From Nitrosospira briensis (GTDB lineage: Bacteria > Pseudomonadota > Gammaproteobacteria > Burkholderiales > Nitrosomonadaceae), in assembly GCF_900115125.1 (NCBI RefSeq), contig NZ_FOVJ01000008.1, forward strand, positions 1 through 64,000: a stretch of DNA of 64,000 nt, in the 5' to 3' direction. The position numbers were made by a program, and so were the translations under genes. Positions 48,290 through 58,228 of this stretch are shown here, piece after piece (positions within the stretch are counted from its first letter, which is position 1; each line of letters opens with the position of its first letter). The notes under the pieces are model-generated. The model had not been told where the DNA came from. It did not search any database and was given only the letters and a program-made list of their open reading frames with translations.

Positions 48290-48381
48290 TATTAGTGCCC
48301 TCTTTTTACAAAAAGAGCGACTCTAAACGATGTGCCATTTCTGGTCAATGAATAAAAGATCAGGAGGTGAGGAACTTATCG

Positions 48382-50304
48382 TCATATCTTCTGTCCTGTC
48401 GACGCACGCTTTATTTCCAGTTCTTCCCATCGAGCCAGATAATCCATAAGTTCCTGTTCGATTAAACCAAAACGTTCCTGCAGGACTTTAGCGTTTTCCG
48501 GGAAATCACGATAAATATCAGGGGAACCCAGCTGGTGGGTGATGGCAGCCTGCTCCTCCTCCAGAACCTTGATCTTTCCCGGCAGCTCGTCCAGTTCACG
48601 GACTTCCTTATAACCCAACTTGGCGCGAACGGGCGAATCAGGCGCCTTTATGGGAGTCGTCTGCTGAGGTTTGGCCACCTGCTGCCTTGCCGCCGACGTC
48701 AGGTAACTCTTTGCCCGCACCCAATCCTCATAGCCTCCGACATATTCCTTCAGCATGCCTTCGCCTTCGAATGCGATAACCTGGGTAACCACGTTGTCGA
48801 GAAATTCCCGGTCATGGCTCACCAGAAACAATGTGCCGGCATAGTTTTGAAGCAATGCCTCCAGCAGTTCCAGGGTTTCAATATCCAGGTCGTTGGTTGG
48901 TTCATCGAGAACCAGTACGTTGGCTGGGCGAGTGAACAAGCGCGCCAGCAGCAGCCGGTTACGCTCGCCGCCGGAAAGCGACTTTACCGGGGAGCGCGCG
49001 CGTTGTGGCGAAAACAGGAAATCTTCCAGATAACTGATGACATGCTTTCTTGCGCCGCCGATATCGACAAAATCGGCGCCTTGACTGATCGTATCTATGA
49101 GCGTCGCTTCCTCATCGAGTTGTTCGCGCATCTGGTCAAAATAGGCCACCTCGAGTTTCGTGCCCAGCCGCACGTTTCCGGTATCCGGCGGTAGCTCGCC
49201 CAGTATCAGCTTCAGCAACGTGGACTTTCCCGCGCCGTTGGGTCCCAGCAATCCCACGCGGTCGCCCCTCATGATCCGGCAGGAAAAGTCCTTGATGACA
49301 ACTTTGTCTCCATAGCTTTTGCCGACGTGTTCCAGCTCGGCCACCATCCGTCCCGATTTTGCGCCTTCGTCCACGTTGAGGCTAACTGTGCCAGGCCTCT
49401 CACGACGGGAGGCACGCTCGATCCGTAACGCTTCCAGACGCCTTACCCGGCCCTCGTTGCGGGTGCAGCGCGCTTGAATTCCCTTCCGTATCCAGATCTC
49501 CTCCTGCGCCAGCGCCTTGTCAAACTTTTGATTGTGGACAGCCTCAATTTCCAGCATTTCCATTTTCTTTCGCTGGTATTCGTTAAAATCACCGGGAAAG
49601 CTCGTCAAATTTCCTCGGTCAAGTTCGATTATCCGGGTCGCTACATTGCCCAGAAAGCGACGGTCATGGGTGACGAACAGTACGCTTCCGGCAAAATCCT
49701 TGAGTAGTCCTTCCAGCCATTCAATGGAATGAAAGTCCAGATGGTTCGTCGGCTCATCCAATAGCAGGACGTCGGGTGACACCACCAGCGCGCGCGCCAG
49801 CGCAACGCGTTTTTTCTGCCCCCCCGAAAGTTGTCCCACCAGAGCCTCCGCGGAAAGATCAAGCTTGTCGATGGCAGTTTCCACTTTGGCCTGGATGCGC
49901 CATCCATCCTGCGCTTCCAGCTGGGCTTGCAAATCCTCGAGGCGCGCCAGGAGAGCTTCGGTGTCGCTCGCACCATCACTCAGGAGATGAGACGTCTCAT
50001 GGTAAAGGAGCAGCACATTACTGACGACGCCCAAGCCCTTCGATACTTCCTGGAATACCGTGAGGGCCGAGTCCAGTTCCGGCTCCTGCGGCACGTAAGC
50101 CAGCCGCAAACCGGGAGTGCGCCACAGCCTGCCATCATCCGGCCGTGTTTCCCCCGCAAGAATACGCAGCAAGCTCGACTTGCCGCCGCCATTCCTGCCG
50201 ATCAGAGCGATGCGCTCCGCGGAATCAAGCTGCAAATCCACGTGGTTGAGCAGCGTATGATGGCCGAAGGCGAGGCAGGCGTTTTCGAGAGTGAGAAGAG
50301 GCAT
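48382..50304 (-). CDS. uup: ABC-F ATPase, Uup-like
   Basis: About 640 residues from the ATG at 50304 (MPLLTLENACLAFG); the longer frame adds 23 residues not seen in the family. Two ABC domains: Walker A GRNGGGKSSLL with LSGGQKKRVALARAL, and [11 protein letters not shown] with LSGGERNRLLLARL. The linker between them is the ABC-F interdomain arm. A C-terminal coiled-coil domain with a DELPGKIKVLEEEQAAI stretch is typical of Uup, which binds branched DNA or ribosomes. No membrane part exists in this class. Confidence 0.93.
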   Translation of the reverse strand: MPLLTLENACLAFGHHTLLNHVDLQLDSAERIALIGRNGGGKSSLLRILAGETRPDDGRLWRTPGLRLAYVPQEPELDSALTVFQEVSKGLGVVSNVLLLYHETSHLLSDGASDTEALLARLEDLQAQLEAQDGWRIQAKVETAIDKLDLSAEALVGQLSGGQKKRVALARALVVSPDVLLLDEPTNHLDFHSIEWLEGLLKDFAGSVLFVTHDRRFLGNVATRIIELDRGNLTSFPGDFNEYQRKKMEMLEIEAVHNQKFDKALAQEEIWIRKGIQARCTRNEGRVRRLEALRIERASRRERPGTVSLNVDEGAKSGRMVAELEHVGKSYGDKVVIKDFSCRIMRGDRVGLLGPNGAGKSTLLKLILGELPPDTGNVRLGTKLEVAYFDQMREQLDEEATLIDTISQGADFVDIGGARKHVISYLEDFLFSPQRARSPVKSLSGGERNRLLLARLFTRPANVLVLDEPTNDLDIETLELLEALLQNYAGTLFLVSHDREFLDNVVTQVIAFEGEGMLKEYVGGYEDWVRAKSYLTSAARQQVAKPQQTTPIKAPDSPVRAKLGYKEVRELDELPGKIKVLEEEQAAITHQLGSPDIYRDFPENAKVLQERFGLIEQELMDYLARWEELEIKRASTGQKI

Positions 50305-50431
50305 GGTTGCGAAAGTGCGTTTAGCAAGATTGACGAGGGGCGCAATTCTGCCATGGCTGGCAGGGCTTGGCAAAGAATCTGGAGTGTGATTTCGATATCA
50401 CCCGCACAGACCCTGCATCAGAACGACAACG

Positions 50432-51022
50432 TCAGAAGGCGGGCGGTATTCCCGGCCACCCACGTCTCAGTGGCCTGGCGCGTGCCAGCGCATGGGATGA
50501 ATCGCACCAGCCGTCGCAAGCGTTTCGTCCGCGCCGGCCTCGCCATACATTCAGCAATCCTTTGCATTTAGCGTAAAGATGGAAAAATTGCAGTATCTTG
50601 CGGCGCTCCAGTGCATCCGGACAATAGTCGCCACAGACAAGCTTGTCGTCTATGAGACCGCCATCGGTCATTGTTACGGCACCCCACGCCTTGGCCCGTA
50701 TCCTCGTGCCAAACGGCAACCGCGGGCCGAGCACCAGCGCGTCCAGCAGATCGCCGTCAAGGCCGAGGTAGTCCGGCACCGAGCCATAATTGAAGGGGCA
50801 TGGCAGGGGTGAGATAAAATCGACTCTACCCGTGGATCCGCGCTTGAGAAAACTTCCCCGGGGAACTTCCACTATGATCTCCACCACCAGAGGCTCGGAT
50901 GATTCCTGCCGCCCGACGCATCGGCTGCTGTAGTGGGTATCGTTCAACGTCTCATGCCATAAGGAATCTTTAAGCAATCTTCGATAAGCGCGATCCTTCC
51001 AAAAACCCGGCCAGGGCTCCAA
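50432..51022 (-). CDS. Divergent family I inorganic pyrophosphatase
   Basis: A 196-residue protein with a family I pyrophosphatase core at about 45-155. Metal and substrate residues stay: Glu52 in VEVPRGS, Tyr79 in PFNYG, Asp89, Asp91 and Asp94 in DGDLLD (the usual Pro is Leu), Asp120, Asp125 and Lys127, and Tyr150 with Lys152. It is preceded by a 45-residue N-terminal extension and followed by an Arg/Trp/Cys-rich tail of 40 residues not seen in standard enzymes. It may be a true pyrophosphatase paralogue or a related hydrolase. It lies between corC and uup on the minus strand. Confidence 0.8.
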   Translation of the reverse strand: MEPWPGFWKDRAYRRLLKDSLWHETLNDTHYSSRCVGRQESSEPLVVEIIVEVPRGSFLKRGSTGRVDFISPLPCPFNYGSVPDYLGLDGDLLDALVLGPRLPFGTRIRAKAWGAVTMTDGGLIDDKLVCGDYCPDALERRKILQFFHLYAKCKGLLNVWRGRRGRNACDGWCDSSHALARARPLRRGWPGIPPAF

Positions 51023-51067
51023 ATAGACATTGCCGGTTTTTCCAGGCCCCCTTTCAATCCTGCCGCA

Positions 51068-51904
51068 TTACTGCTCGGCCCCACCGCTATTTTTTTCGAC
51101 CAGCAACGTATACAACCTGCGGCTGTCGGCGCGCAATACCGTAAACAGGAAAGCGCCCACGGCTACCGATTCGCCCCGTTTGGGCAAGCGGCCGAATTCA
51201 TGGAGCACCAGCCCCCCCATCGTGTCGTATTCCACGTCGCTTAATTCCGCACCAAGCCTTTCATTAAAATCCGCGATTTCAGTGACAGCCTTGACGCGGT
51301 AATGACCGTTCGAATCCTGCACGATGTTGTCTTCGGCCTCATCGAAATCGTGTTCATCCTCGATTTCGCCGACTATTTGCTCCAGCACGTCTTCAATGGT
51401 CACCAACCCCGCCACGCCACCATATTCATCCACTACGATAGCGATGTGATTGCGGTTGCTTCGAAAGTCCTTGAGCAGTACGTTGAGCCGCTTCGATTCG
51501 GGAATGAATACGACGGGCCGCAGCATGTCGCGGACATCAAATTCCTCCTCTCCCGCATAAAAACGCAACAGATCCTTCGCCAATAATATGCCGATCACAT
51601 TATTTTTATCATTTTCGGTTACCGGGAAGCGCGAGTGCGCCGTTTCGATAACCTGCGGAATGAACTTGTCGGGCGTTTCGCTGATGTCGATAACGCTCAT
51701 CTGCGAGCGCGGCACCATGATGTCGCGTGCCTGCATTTCGGACACTTGTATTACCCCTTCAATCATGCTCAGGGCATCCGAATCGAACAGGTTGCGCTCA
51801 AAGGCGGAATGCAATAATGCGATCAGTTGCTCGCGATCGCCAGGTTCACGCAAGAGCAACGCTCTGACGCGCTCAAGCCAGCCAGGATTGGGAGGGTCAT
51901 CCAT
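51068..51904 (-). CDS. corC: CorC-like CBS-domain protein
   Basis: 278 residues from the ATG at 51904. It has no membrane domain: a short helical N-terminus (DREQLIALLHSAFERNLFD), two CBS domains (VPRSQMSVID and VDEYGGVAGLVTIEDVLEQIVGEIEDEHD) and a CorC_HlyC transporter-associated domain at the end. The family is linked to magnesium/cobalt efflux and lies after ybeY in most Proteobacteria. The binding function is from family knowledge. Confidence 0.92.
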   Translation of the reverse strand: MDDPPNPGWLERVRALLLREPGDREQLIALLHSAFERNLFDSDALSMIEGVIQVSEMQARDIMVPRSQMSVIDISETPDKFIPQVIETAHSRFPVTENDKNNVIGILLAKDLLRFYAGEEEFDVRDMLRPVVFIPESKRLNVLLKDFRSNRNHIAIVVDEYGGVAGLVTIEDVLEQIVGEIEDEHDFDEAEDNIVQDSNGHYRVKAVTEIADFNERLGAELSDVEYDTMGGLVLHEFGRLPKRGESVAVGAFLFTVLRADSRRLYTLLVEKNSGGAEQ

Positions 51905-51994
51905 ATGTGGTTGACGTAGGCATGTAAAAATCAAATCAACTTGTAATAATTAAAAGGGAGGCAGCGGCGCTGATAAAACACGATTTTTCCATGT

Positions 51995-52477
51995 TCACTG
52001 CGATTCCGTGGCGGTCTGATGCTGGTCATATGGGTTTTGGTACCCCAGCCTGCCCAGGATTTCGATCTCCAGTTGCTCCATTACCGCTGCATCCGCGTCG
52101 TTTTCATGATCATGGCCCTGTAGATGCAGGACGCCATGCACGGTGAGATGCGCGTAATGCGCAGGCAGGTTTTTGTGCTGCTGAGTGGCTTCATTTTCTA
52201 TCACCGGCGCGCACAGCACGATATCGCCCGTTAATGGCGGGGCATCGTCAACCGCAGGCCGAGTACCGGGCTGAATCTCGGGCTGAGCATCAGCGTAAAC
52301 AAAGGTCAGGACGTTGGTAGCGTAATCCCTGCCGCGAAAGTCCCGATTTAGCTTCCGGCCCTCTGCTTCATCAACGATGCGGAGAACAATTTCTGCATCC
52401 CGCATCAGAGCAGCGTTGACCCATTTGCGAAATGCCGGTCGCGCCGGTATTCCCGTTATACGAGTAGCGTATTGCAT
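51995..52477 (-). CDS. ybeY: Endoribonuclease YbeY
   Basis: About 160 residues from the ATG at 52477; the frame extends up to 52579, overlapping phoH, but the family begins near this ATG. It is a zinc-dependent endoribonuclease in 16S rRNA 3' processing and quality control. The metal motif H-x3-H-x5-H is present in HGVLHLQGHDH, with RDYATNVLTF upstream. The standard order is miaB-phoH-ybeY-corC. Confidence 0.94.
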   Translation of the reverse strand: MQYATRITGIPARPAFRKWVNAALMRDAEIVLRIVDEAEGRKLNRDFRGRDYATNVLTFVYADAQPEIQPGTRPAVDDAPPLTGDIVLCAPVIENEATQQHKNLPAHYAHLTVHGVLHLQGHDHENDADAAVMEQLEIEILGRLGYQNPYDQHQTATESQ

Positions 52478-52541
52478 CGTCAATTTCAACCGCGATCGCT
52501 TCCTCTCCCCGGCCCGAACGCTTCCCGGGGAATTGGAAGGG

Positions 52542-53513
52542 CTACTCTTTCTTTCCATATTTTTCGTAGGCATTGACAATTCTTTGCACCAGCGGGTGAC
52601 GTACTACATCCTCTGCATCGAAATGGGTGAATGCGATGCCACGCACTTTTTCCAGAACCTGTTTAGCTTCAACCAGGCCGCTTTTCTGATGCTTTGCCAG
52701 ATCAATTTGAGTAATATCGCCGGTCACCACAGCCTTGGAACCGAAGCCGATACGAGTGAGGAACATTTTCATCTGTTCCGGCGTGGTGTTTTGTGCTTCG
52801 TCGAGAATGATAAAAGACTGGTTCAAGGTGCGTCCACGCATGAAAGCCAGCGGCGCAACCTCAATTGCGCTTCGCTCAAACTGCTTGCTGGTTTTGTCAA
52901 ACCCCATTAGATCGTAAAGCGCATCGTAGAGAGGGCGTAAATAAGGGTCCACTTTCTGAACCATGTCACCCGGGAGAAAACCCAGACGCTCCCCGGCTTC
53001 CACGGCCGGGCGCACCAGCACGATGCGAGCTACGATATCCCGCTCCAGCGCATCCACTGCGCTTGCCACGGCAAGGTAAGTCTTGCCCGTACCCGCCGGC
53101 CCGATGGAAAATGTGATGTCATGCATCTGGATTTGCTGCAGATATTCGATCTGGCGTGGGGTGCGGCCCCGCAGATCGCTACGCCGGGTAAGCAGCGCAG
53201 GCTCGACTATTTCGCCATCTGCAGGGAAGTGCTTTTTCGAATGATGTGGATTCATCGCTTCGATCAAGCCCAACTGGATCTGCTCGATACTCAGATGATG
53301 TTGCGCCTGATCGTAAAAATTCCGCAATGCTTCTACTGCAAGTAAAGTCTGGGCTGATTTGCCGTGCACGCTGAAATGTTCCCCTCGGCGTGCGATGGTG
53401 ACATCAAGTACGGTTTCAATCTGCCTGAGATTCTCGTCCAGCACACCGCACAGATTGGCAAGGCGCTGGTTATCGACTGGGGAAAAAGAGATTTCTACGG
53501 GTTTGGGATTCAA
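52542..53513 (-). CDS. phoH: PhoH-family ATPase
   Basis: A 323-residue P-loop protein of the PhoH/YbeZ family. Walker A is GPAGTGKTYLAVA at about residue 138, Walker B FIILDEAQNTTPEQM, followed by GDITQIDL. The N-terminal part (about 15-110) is a KH-like RNA-associated domain. In E. coli YbeZ acts with YbeY in rRNA maturation. The gene precedes ybeY by about 65 bases. Confidence 0.94.
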   Translation of the reverse strand: MNPKPVEISFSPVDNQRLANLCGVLDENLRQIETVLDVTIARRGEHFSVHGKSAQTLLAVEALRNFYDQAQHHLSIEQIQLGLIEAMNPHHSKKHFPADGEIVEPALLTRRSDLRGRTPRQIEYLQQIQMHDITFSIGPAGTGKTYLAVASAVDALERDIVARIVLVRPAVEAGERLGFLPGDMVQKVDPYLRPLYDALYDLMGFDKTSKQFERSAIEVAPLAFMRGRTLNQSFIILDEAQNTTPEQMKMFLTRIGFGSKAVVTGDITQIDLAKHQKSGLVEAKQVLEKVRGIAFTHFDAEDVVRHPLVQRIVNAYEKYGKKE

Positions 53514-53796
53514 AGGCGCGGTGAAGCGACGCAGTAAGTCGATTGTAAGGTCTTAATTCTGGCAGCGACAGACGTATTTTGCAAGAAGTGAAGGCCCGAG
53601 GGTCTGCAGAAATTCTTCATGCGGCGTTTGCGGATAGTTTGCCATCCCAAGATATGCCAGGATATGAAATGAAGGTCCAGCACCGCCTGCGTTGCGGAAG
53701 CAAAAAGGCTGAGAGCCGCGGGCGGCTTTTCCCGCGAGCTGAATGTGATGACGCCTTGGCGGCATCGGGCCGTCGCCGTTGGGGGAAGTTCCGAAT

Positions 53797-55155
53797 TTAC
53801 CTGGAAGCCTGGTGACATCCATCCTCTACCATTTCACCACGCAAGGAATGCGATAGTGCCGAAGTGATTTTTACACCGATGAAACGGCCGATCTTTTCCG
53901 GGTGTCCGGGGAAATTTACCATACGGTTGTTATCCGTGCGCCCGCAAAGCTCGTGGGCGTGCTTTCTGGACTGGCCCTCTACCAGGACGCGTTGTGTCGT
54001 CCCGATCATGCTGTGGCTGATCACTTGCGCCTGCTCCTCGACTTTTTCCTGCAACCGCTGCAAGCGCTCAAGCTTGACTTCATGGGAAGTGGTATCCACC
54101 AACCCTGCGGCGGGCGTACCGGGACGTGGACTATAAATGAAGCTGAAGGAGCCGTCAAAGTTCATCGCCTCGACAAGCTTCATCGTAGCCTCGAAATCCG
54201 CCTCGCTTTCACCCGGAAACCCGATGATGAAATCGGAGGTAAGCGAGATGTCAGGCCGGGCGGCCCGCAATCGACGGATGATCGATTTATATTCCAGGCT
54301 CGTATAGCCACGCTTCATCGCAGCCAGTATCCGATCTGAACCCGACTGGACCGGCAAGTGCACGTGGCTCACCAGCTTCGGCAGTGTTTCGTAGGCTTTG
54401 ATCAGCCGTGGCGTAAATTCCCGTGGATGCGAGGTAGTGTAGCGGATGCGTTCGATACCGGGAATCTCATGGATATACTCAAGCAATAGCGCCAAATCCG
54501 CAAACTCGCCCTCTTCCCCGTACTTGAGCACGCCACGATAAGCGTTGACGTTCTGCCCGAGCAGCGTTACTTCCTTGATGCCTTGGCCGGCCAAGCTTGC
54601 GATTTCCGTCAGTACGTCATCGAGCGGCCGGGAAATTTCCTCGCCCCGGGTATAAGGCACAACGCAAAAGCTGCAATATTTGCTGCACCCTTCCATGATG
54701 GAAACGAAGGCGGTTACGCCCTCTGTACGCGCAGGCGGCAGGTGGTCGAACTTTTCGATTTCGGGAAAGGAGATATCCACCTGCGGGCGGCCGGTTGACT
54801 GCCGCGCCGAAATCAGTTGTGGCAGCCGGTGCAGTGTTTGCGGGCCAAATACCAGATCCACATATGGCGCGCGCTTCACGATCGCTGCGCCTTCCTGGCT
54901 CGCGACGCAACCTCCCACGCCTATAAGCAGGTTCGGGTTGGAAGTTTTAAGATGGCGGACGCGTCCAAGATCATGAAACACCTTTTCCTGAGCCTTCTCC
55001 CGCACCGAGCAGGTGTTGAACAAAATCACATCGGCTTCAGCAGGATTGTCCGTTTTTTCCATGCCCCCGGCGTCGTGAAGCACATCGGCCATCTTGTCCG
55101 AGTCATACTCGTTCATTTGGCAGCCAAACGTTTTAATGTAAAGTTTTTTTACCAT
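53797..55155 (-). CDS. miaB: tRNA-2-methylthio-N6-dimethylallyladenosine synthase
   Basis: A 452-residue radical SAM methylthiotransferase acting on i6A37 of tRNAs. It has an N-terminal UPF0004 domain ([14 protein letters not shown] with cysteines of the auxiliary cluster), the radical SAM motif C-x3-C-x2-C in [16 protein letters not shown], and a C-terminal TRAM domain (about 390-440). Length is typical. About 280 bases separate it from phoH and hold no clear gene. Confidence 0.96.
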   Translation of the reverse strand: MVKKLYIKTFGCQMNEYDSDKMADVLHDAGGMEKTDNPAEADVILFNTCSVREKAQEKVFHDLGRVRHLKTSNPNLLIGVGGCVASQEGAAIVKRAPYVDLVFGPQTLHRLPQLISARQSTGRPQVDISFPEIEKFDHLPPARTEGVTAFVSIMEGCSKYCSFCVVPYTRGEEISRPLDDVLTEIASLAGQGIKEVTLLGQNVNAYRGVLKYGEEGEFADLALLLEYIHEIPGIERIRYTTSHPREFTPRLIKAYETLPKLVSHVHLPVQSGSDRILAAMKRGYTSLEYKSIIRRLRAARPDISLTSDFIIGFPGESEADFEATMKLVEAMNFDGSFSFIYSPRPGTPAAGLVDTTSHEVKLERLQRLQEKVEEQAQVISHSMIGTTQRVLVEGQSRKHAHELCGRTDNNRMVNFPGHPEKIGRFIGVKITSALSHSLRGEMVEDGCHQASR

Positions 55156-55297
55156 GCATCTATCCAGGTATACGCAAAGCGTTGCGTTGAGTTATCCCCG
55201 GAAATAACCGGAATTCCACTATCGCTTCCATTCGACACGCCTGCCGCTCCACCATGCCGTTGCCCGGCGTACTATATACGAGAGGATAGGCGAGAGC

Positions 55298-58108
55298 TTA
55301 TCCGCTGTTTCGCAGCCCTGCCGCTACACCGTTAATGGTCAGTTGTATTGCCCGCTTCACTGCATCGGTGGCGTCACCGGATCGATAACGGCGCAACAGT
55401 TCTACCTGCAAGTGATTGAGCGGATCAATATAGGGTGTACGATTACGGATGCTTCGGGCGAGCGTCGGATTGTCCTGTAGCAGCTCGGTTCGGCCCGTAA
55501 CGGCAAATAGCCACTTCACACAGAGTCGCCATTCCTCCTCTATACGTCCGAAAATTTCTTCTCGCAGGGCAGTATCGGTAACCAGTTCAGCATAGCGGGA
55601 GGCAATGCCCATATCGGTCTTGGCCAGCACCATATCCATGTTGGACAGCAGCGTTTGCAGGAACGGCCAGTTACTGTGCATATCCTGCAGGAATCCCAGG
55701 CCGTTTTCGCCCCGGCCTTCGCGCTTGACGAACAGCTCCACGGCCGTGCCGAAACCGTACCAGCCAGTGATCATGGCGCGATTTACGCTCCAGCTGAACG
55801 TCCAGGGGATGGCGCGTAAATCTTCTATCAAATCGGATTTCTTGCGCGATGGCGGACGGCTGCCAATATTCAGGCCGGCAATTTCCCTGATCGGGGTCGA
55901 TTCCTGAAAATAGCGTGTAAACCCCGGTGTCTCGTATACCAGGTTGCGATAGGCCGCGAGCGCGTCGCCGGCCAGCACTTCCATGATCCGGTAATAATCG
56001 GCAGCACGCTCACCGAGGGTGTCGTGGCTCAACAGTGTAGCCTCGACTGTCGCCGCGACCAATGTCTCCAGGTTACGCCGCCCTATTTCCGGATCGGCGT
56101 ATTTGCTGCCGATGACTTCACCCTGTTCCGTGATGCGTATCTGGCCATTTACACTAGCCGGGGGCTGAGCCAGTATCGCCTGATAGCTGGGACCGCCGCC
56201 CCGGCCGACGGTACCGCCGCGTCCGTGAAACAAACGCAGTTCAACCTTGTGTTTCGCGAAAATCTTCGTCAGTTCCGTTTCAGCTTTATAAAGCTCCCAA
56301 TTTGCGGCAAGAAAGCCGCCGTCTTTATTGCTGTCGGAATAACCCAGCATCACTTCCTGAACGTTGCCGCGCGAATCCAGCAATTTGCGGTAATAAGGCA
56401 GCGAAAACATCTTGTCCATGACGATGCCGCAACCGTGCAAGTCCGCAATGGTTTCAAATAACGGGACAATATTGAGATGCAGGCGTGGTCTTTCTCCGGC
56501 TCGCAGGAGGCCAACTTCTTTCAGCAATAGCGCAACCTCCAGCATGTCGGAAACGCCGTCGGCTTTAGAGATAACGTAATTTGGCAATGCGGCGGGGCCG
56601 AAACGTCTGTGAATTTCCGCTGCCGTTTGCAGAATACACAGTTCGCTTTGAACAATTTCGGAATAGTCCAGATAAGGCGAACGCAAGGGGCGGGGGCTGC
56701 TGATCTCGGTCAACAGCCACTGTACGCGATCTTCCTCGGCGATTTCGGAATAATCGCTTCGACCTGCGCCAAATTTGAACAATTCCGCCACCACCTGCTC
56801 ATGCACATTGCTGTGCTGGCGCATATCCAGGGGCGCAAGGTGAAACCCGAACACGTCCGCTGCCCGCCGTAGATGGCGCAAATCTCCGCGCGCCAGCAAT
56901 TCGGATTTGTGCTGCTTGAGGGAATGGATGACGATATCGAGATCACGAACGAGCTCCGCGCTTTCCGTATAGGGCTCGGCGGGCCCGACCGGACGGCGTT
57001 GCCGGATGACGTGACCAAGGCCTTCGCTAGTGGCAGCAAGACGTGCATAAATACCGATCAGGGCGCGGCGGTAAGGCTCGTCCGCGCGGCTTATCGCACG
57101 GTCAGGGGATGCCTCGGCCAATTTGGCCAGGTCCGCATCGACATCCACCAATCGCTCTGTGAGGCTTAGCCTGCGGCCAATTCGATGTACCTCACCCATA
57201 TAAAAATCCAGGGCGAGCGCGGACTGACGCTCAGCCGCATGCAGCATTACCTCATGGGTGACGAATGGATTACCGTCGCGATCACAGCCTATCCAGCTAC
57301 CGATGCGCAGAAATGGCGGAATATGAGGAGCTTCGGCTCCCATCCGGCGTTCGAGCAGATCCTCGATCTCTGCATAAAGACGCGGTACCTCGGTAAGAAA
57401 AGTATAGTGATAATAGGCCAGGCCGTTCTTGATTTCATCATATACGGAAAGTCTCTGCGAACGCAGCATGCGAGTCTGCCACAATATCTGAATCGCGCAG
57501 CGCAACCCGTCTTCGTTGTTCCGTAACTCATCCGGCGTAAGCCGGACCCGGTCGCGCTCGTTCAACAGGTGTGCAATAGTCAACTGGCAATCGAGTATGC
57601 TTCTGCGTTGCACTTCTGTTGGATGGGCTGTCAAAACCGGTGAAACGACCGCTTTGGCGAAAAATCCGGCTAATGCGGCGCCACTCGTTCCGCTGGAGAA
57701 GACCCGCTCCAGTGCCATTGCGACGCTACCGGCCTGCGGTCGCGATCCGGCCAGAAGATAGCTGCGGCGGCGGCGATTGTGGTGCATATCCTCGGCAATG
57801 TTGGAAAGTTGCGAGAACTGGCTGAATGCCCGCACCACCGCTTCAGTCGCCTTGTTGCTCAACTGATTGAGCATCATATCCAGTTCATGACGAGCCGTCA
57901 GGTCCTGCTCCCGGCGAAATCGAATTGCGGTCTGGCGGATGTTTTCAACGAGATCGAAGGTAGATTCGCCTTCCTGCTCGCGCAAAGTATCGCCCAGCAT
58001 GCGGCCCAGCAGACGAATGTCGTTACGTAAAGGATTATCCTTTTCGTTCTCTTTATCGTCGACATCGTTTTTTTCAGAATCTCTGCTTCGGGAAGGAAGG
58101 GAGCTCAT
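55298..58108 (-). CDS. ppc: Phosphoenolpyruvate carboxylase
   Basis: A 936-residue anaplerotic enzyme that forms oxaloacetate from PEP and bicarbonate. It has the VLTAHPTEVQRRS motif with catalytic His, FHGRGGTVGRGGGP, and the LGYSDSNKDGGFLAANWELY region. The C-terminus ends GLRNSG, a variant of the canonical QNTG. A GAGG lies before the ATG. It diverges from hemC across about 120 bases. The gene gives carbon dioxide fixation at the C4 level, fitting an autotrophic or oxidative lifestyle. Confidence 0.97.
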   Translation of the reverse strand: MSSLPSRSRDSEKNDVDDKENEKDNPLRNDIRLLGRMLGDTLREQEGESTFDLVENIRQTAIRFRREQDLTARHELDMMLNQLSNKATEAVVRAFSQFSQLSNIAEDMHHNRRRRSYLLAGSRPQAGSVAMALERVFSSGTSGAALAGFFAKAVVSPVLTAHPTEVQRRSILDCQLTIAHLLNERDRVRLTPDELRNNEDGLRCAIQILWQTRMLRSQRLSVYDEIKNGLAYYHYTFLTEVPRLYAEIEDLLERRMGAEAPHIPPFLRIGSWIGCDRDGNPFVTHEVMLHAAERQSALALDFYMGEVHRIGRRLSLTERLVDVDADLAKLAEASPDRAISRADEPYRRALIGIYARLAATSEGLGHVIRQRRPVGPAEPYTESAELVRDLDIVIHSLKQHKSELLARGDLRHLRRAADVFGFHLAPLDMRQHSNVHEQVVAELFKFGAGRSDYSEIAEEDRVQWLLTEISSPRPLRSPYLDYSEIVQSELCILQTAAEIHRRFGPAALPNYVISKADGVSDMLEVALLLKEVGLLRAGERPRLHLNIVPLFETIADLHGCGIVMDKMFSLPYYRKLLDSRGNVQEVMLGYSDSNKDGGFLAANWELYKAETELTKIFAKHKVELRLFHGRGGTVGRGGGPSYQAILAQPPASVNGQIRITEQGEVIGSKYADPEIGRRNLETLVAATVEATLLSHDTLGERAADYYRIMEVLAGDALAAYRNLVYETPGFTRYFQESTPIREIAGLNIGSRPPSRKKSDLIEDLRAIPWTFSWSVNRAMITGWYGFGTAVELFVKREGRGENGLGFLQDMHSNWPFLQTLLSNMDMVLAKTDMGIASRYAELVTDTALREEIFGRIEEEWRLCVKWLFAVTGRTELLQDNPTLARSIRNRTPYIDPLNHLQVELLRRYRSGDATDAVKRAIQLTINGVAAGLRNSG

Positions 58109-58176
58109 ACCATAACCTCTTCATAAACGCGGACCGAGCGGATGCGTGCGCACTTCATCCGGCTGGACGCCCAGCA

Positions 58177-58185
58177 TGCTAAAAT
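58177..58185 (+). promoter_or_regulatory. Possible extended -10 promoter of hemC
   Basis: TG-C-TAAAAT (58177-58185) fits an extended -10 element in the ppc-hemC divergent region, 44 bases before the hemC start chosen here. No good -35 is visible. Confidence 0.35.
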
Positions 58186-58228
58186 GGGCACCCGAAGCAA
58201 TTCCGTCACTTTCTCATTTGTAATAATA

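Noticed and set aside
48535-49194. 219-codon plus-strand frame inside uup
   Set aside because: Antisense shadow of a certain ABC-F gene.
53510-53822. Frames of 89-102 codons between phoH and miaB
   Set aside because: Three overlapping frames on both strands, none with conserved features; the gap appears non-coding.
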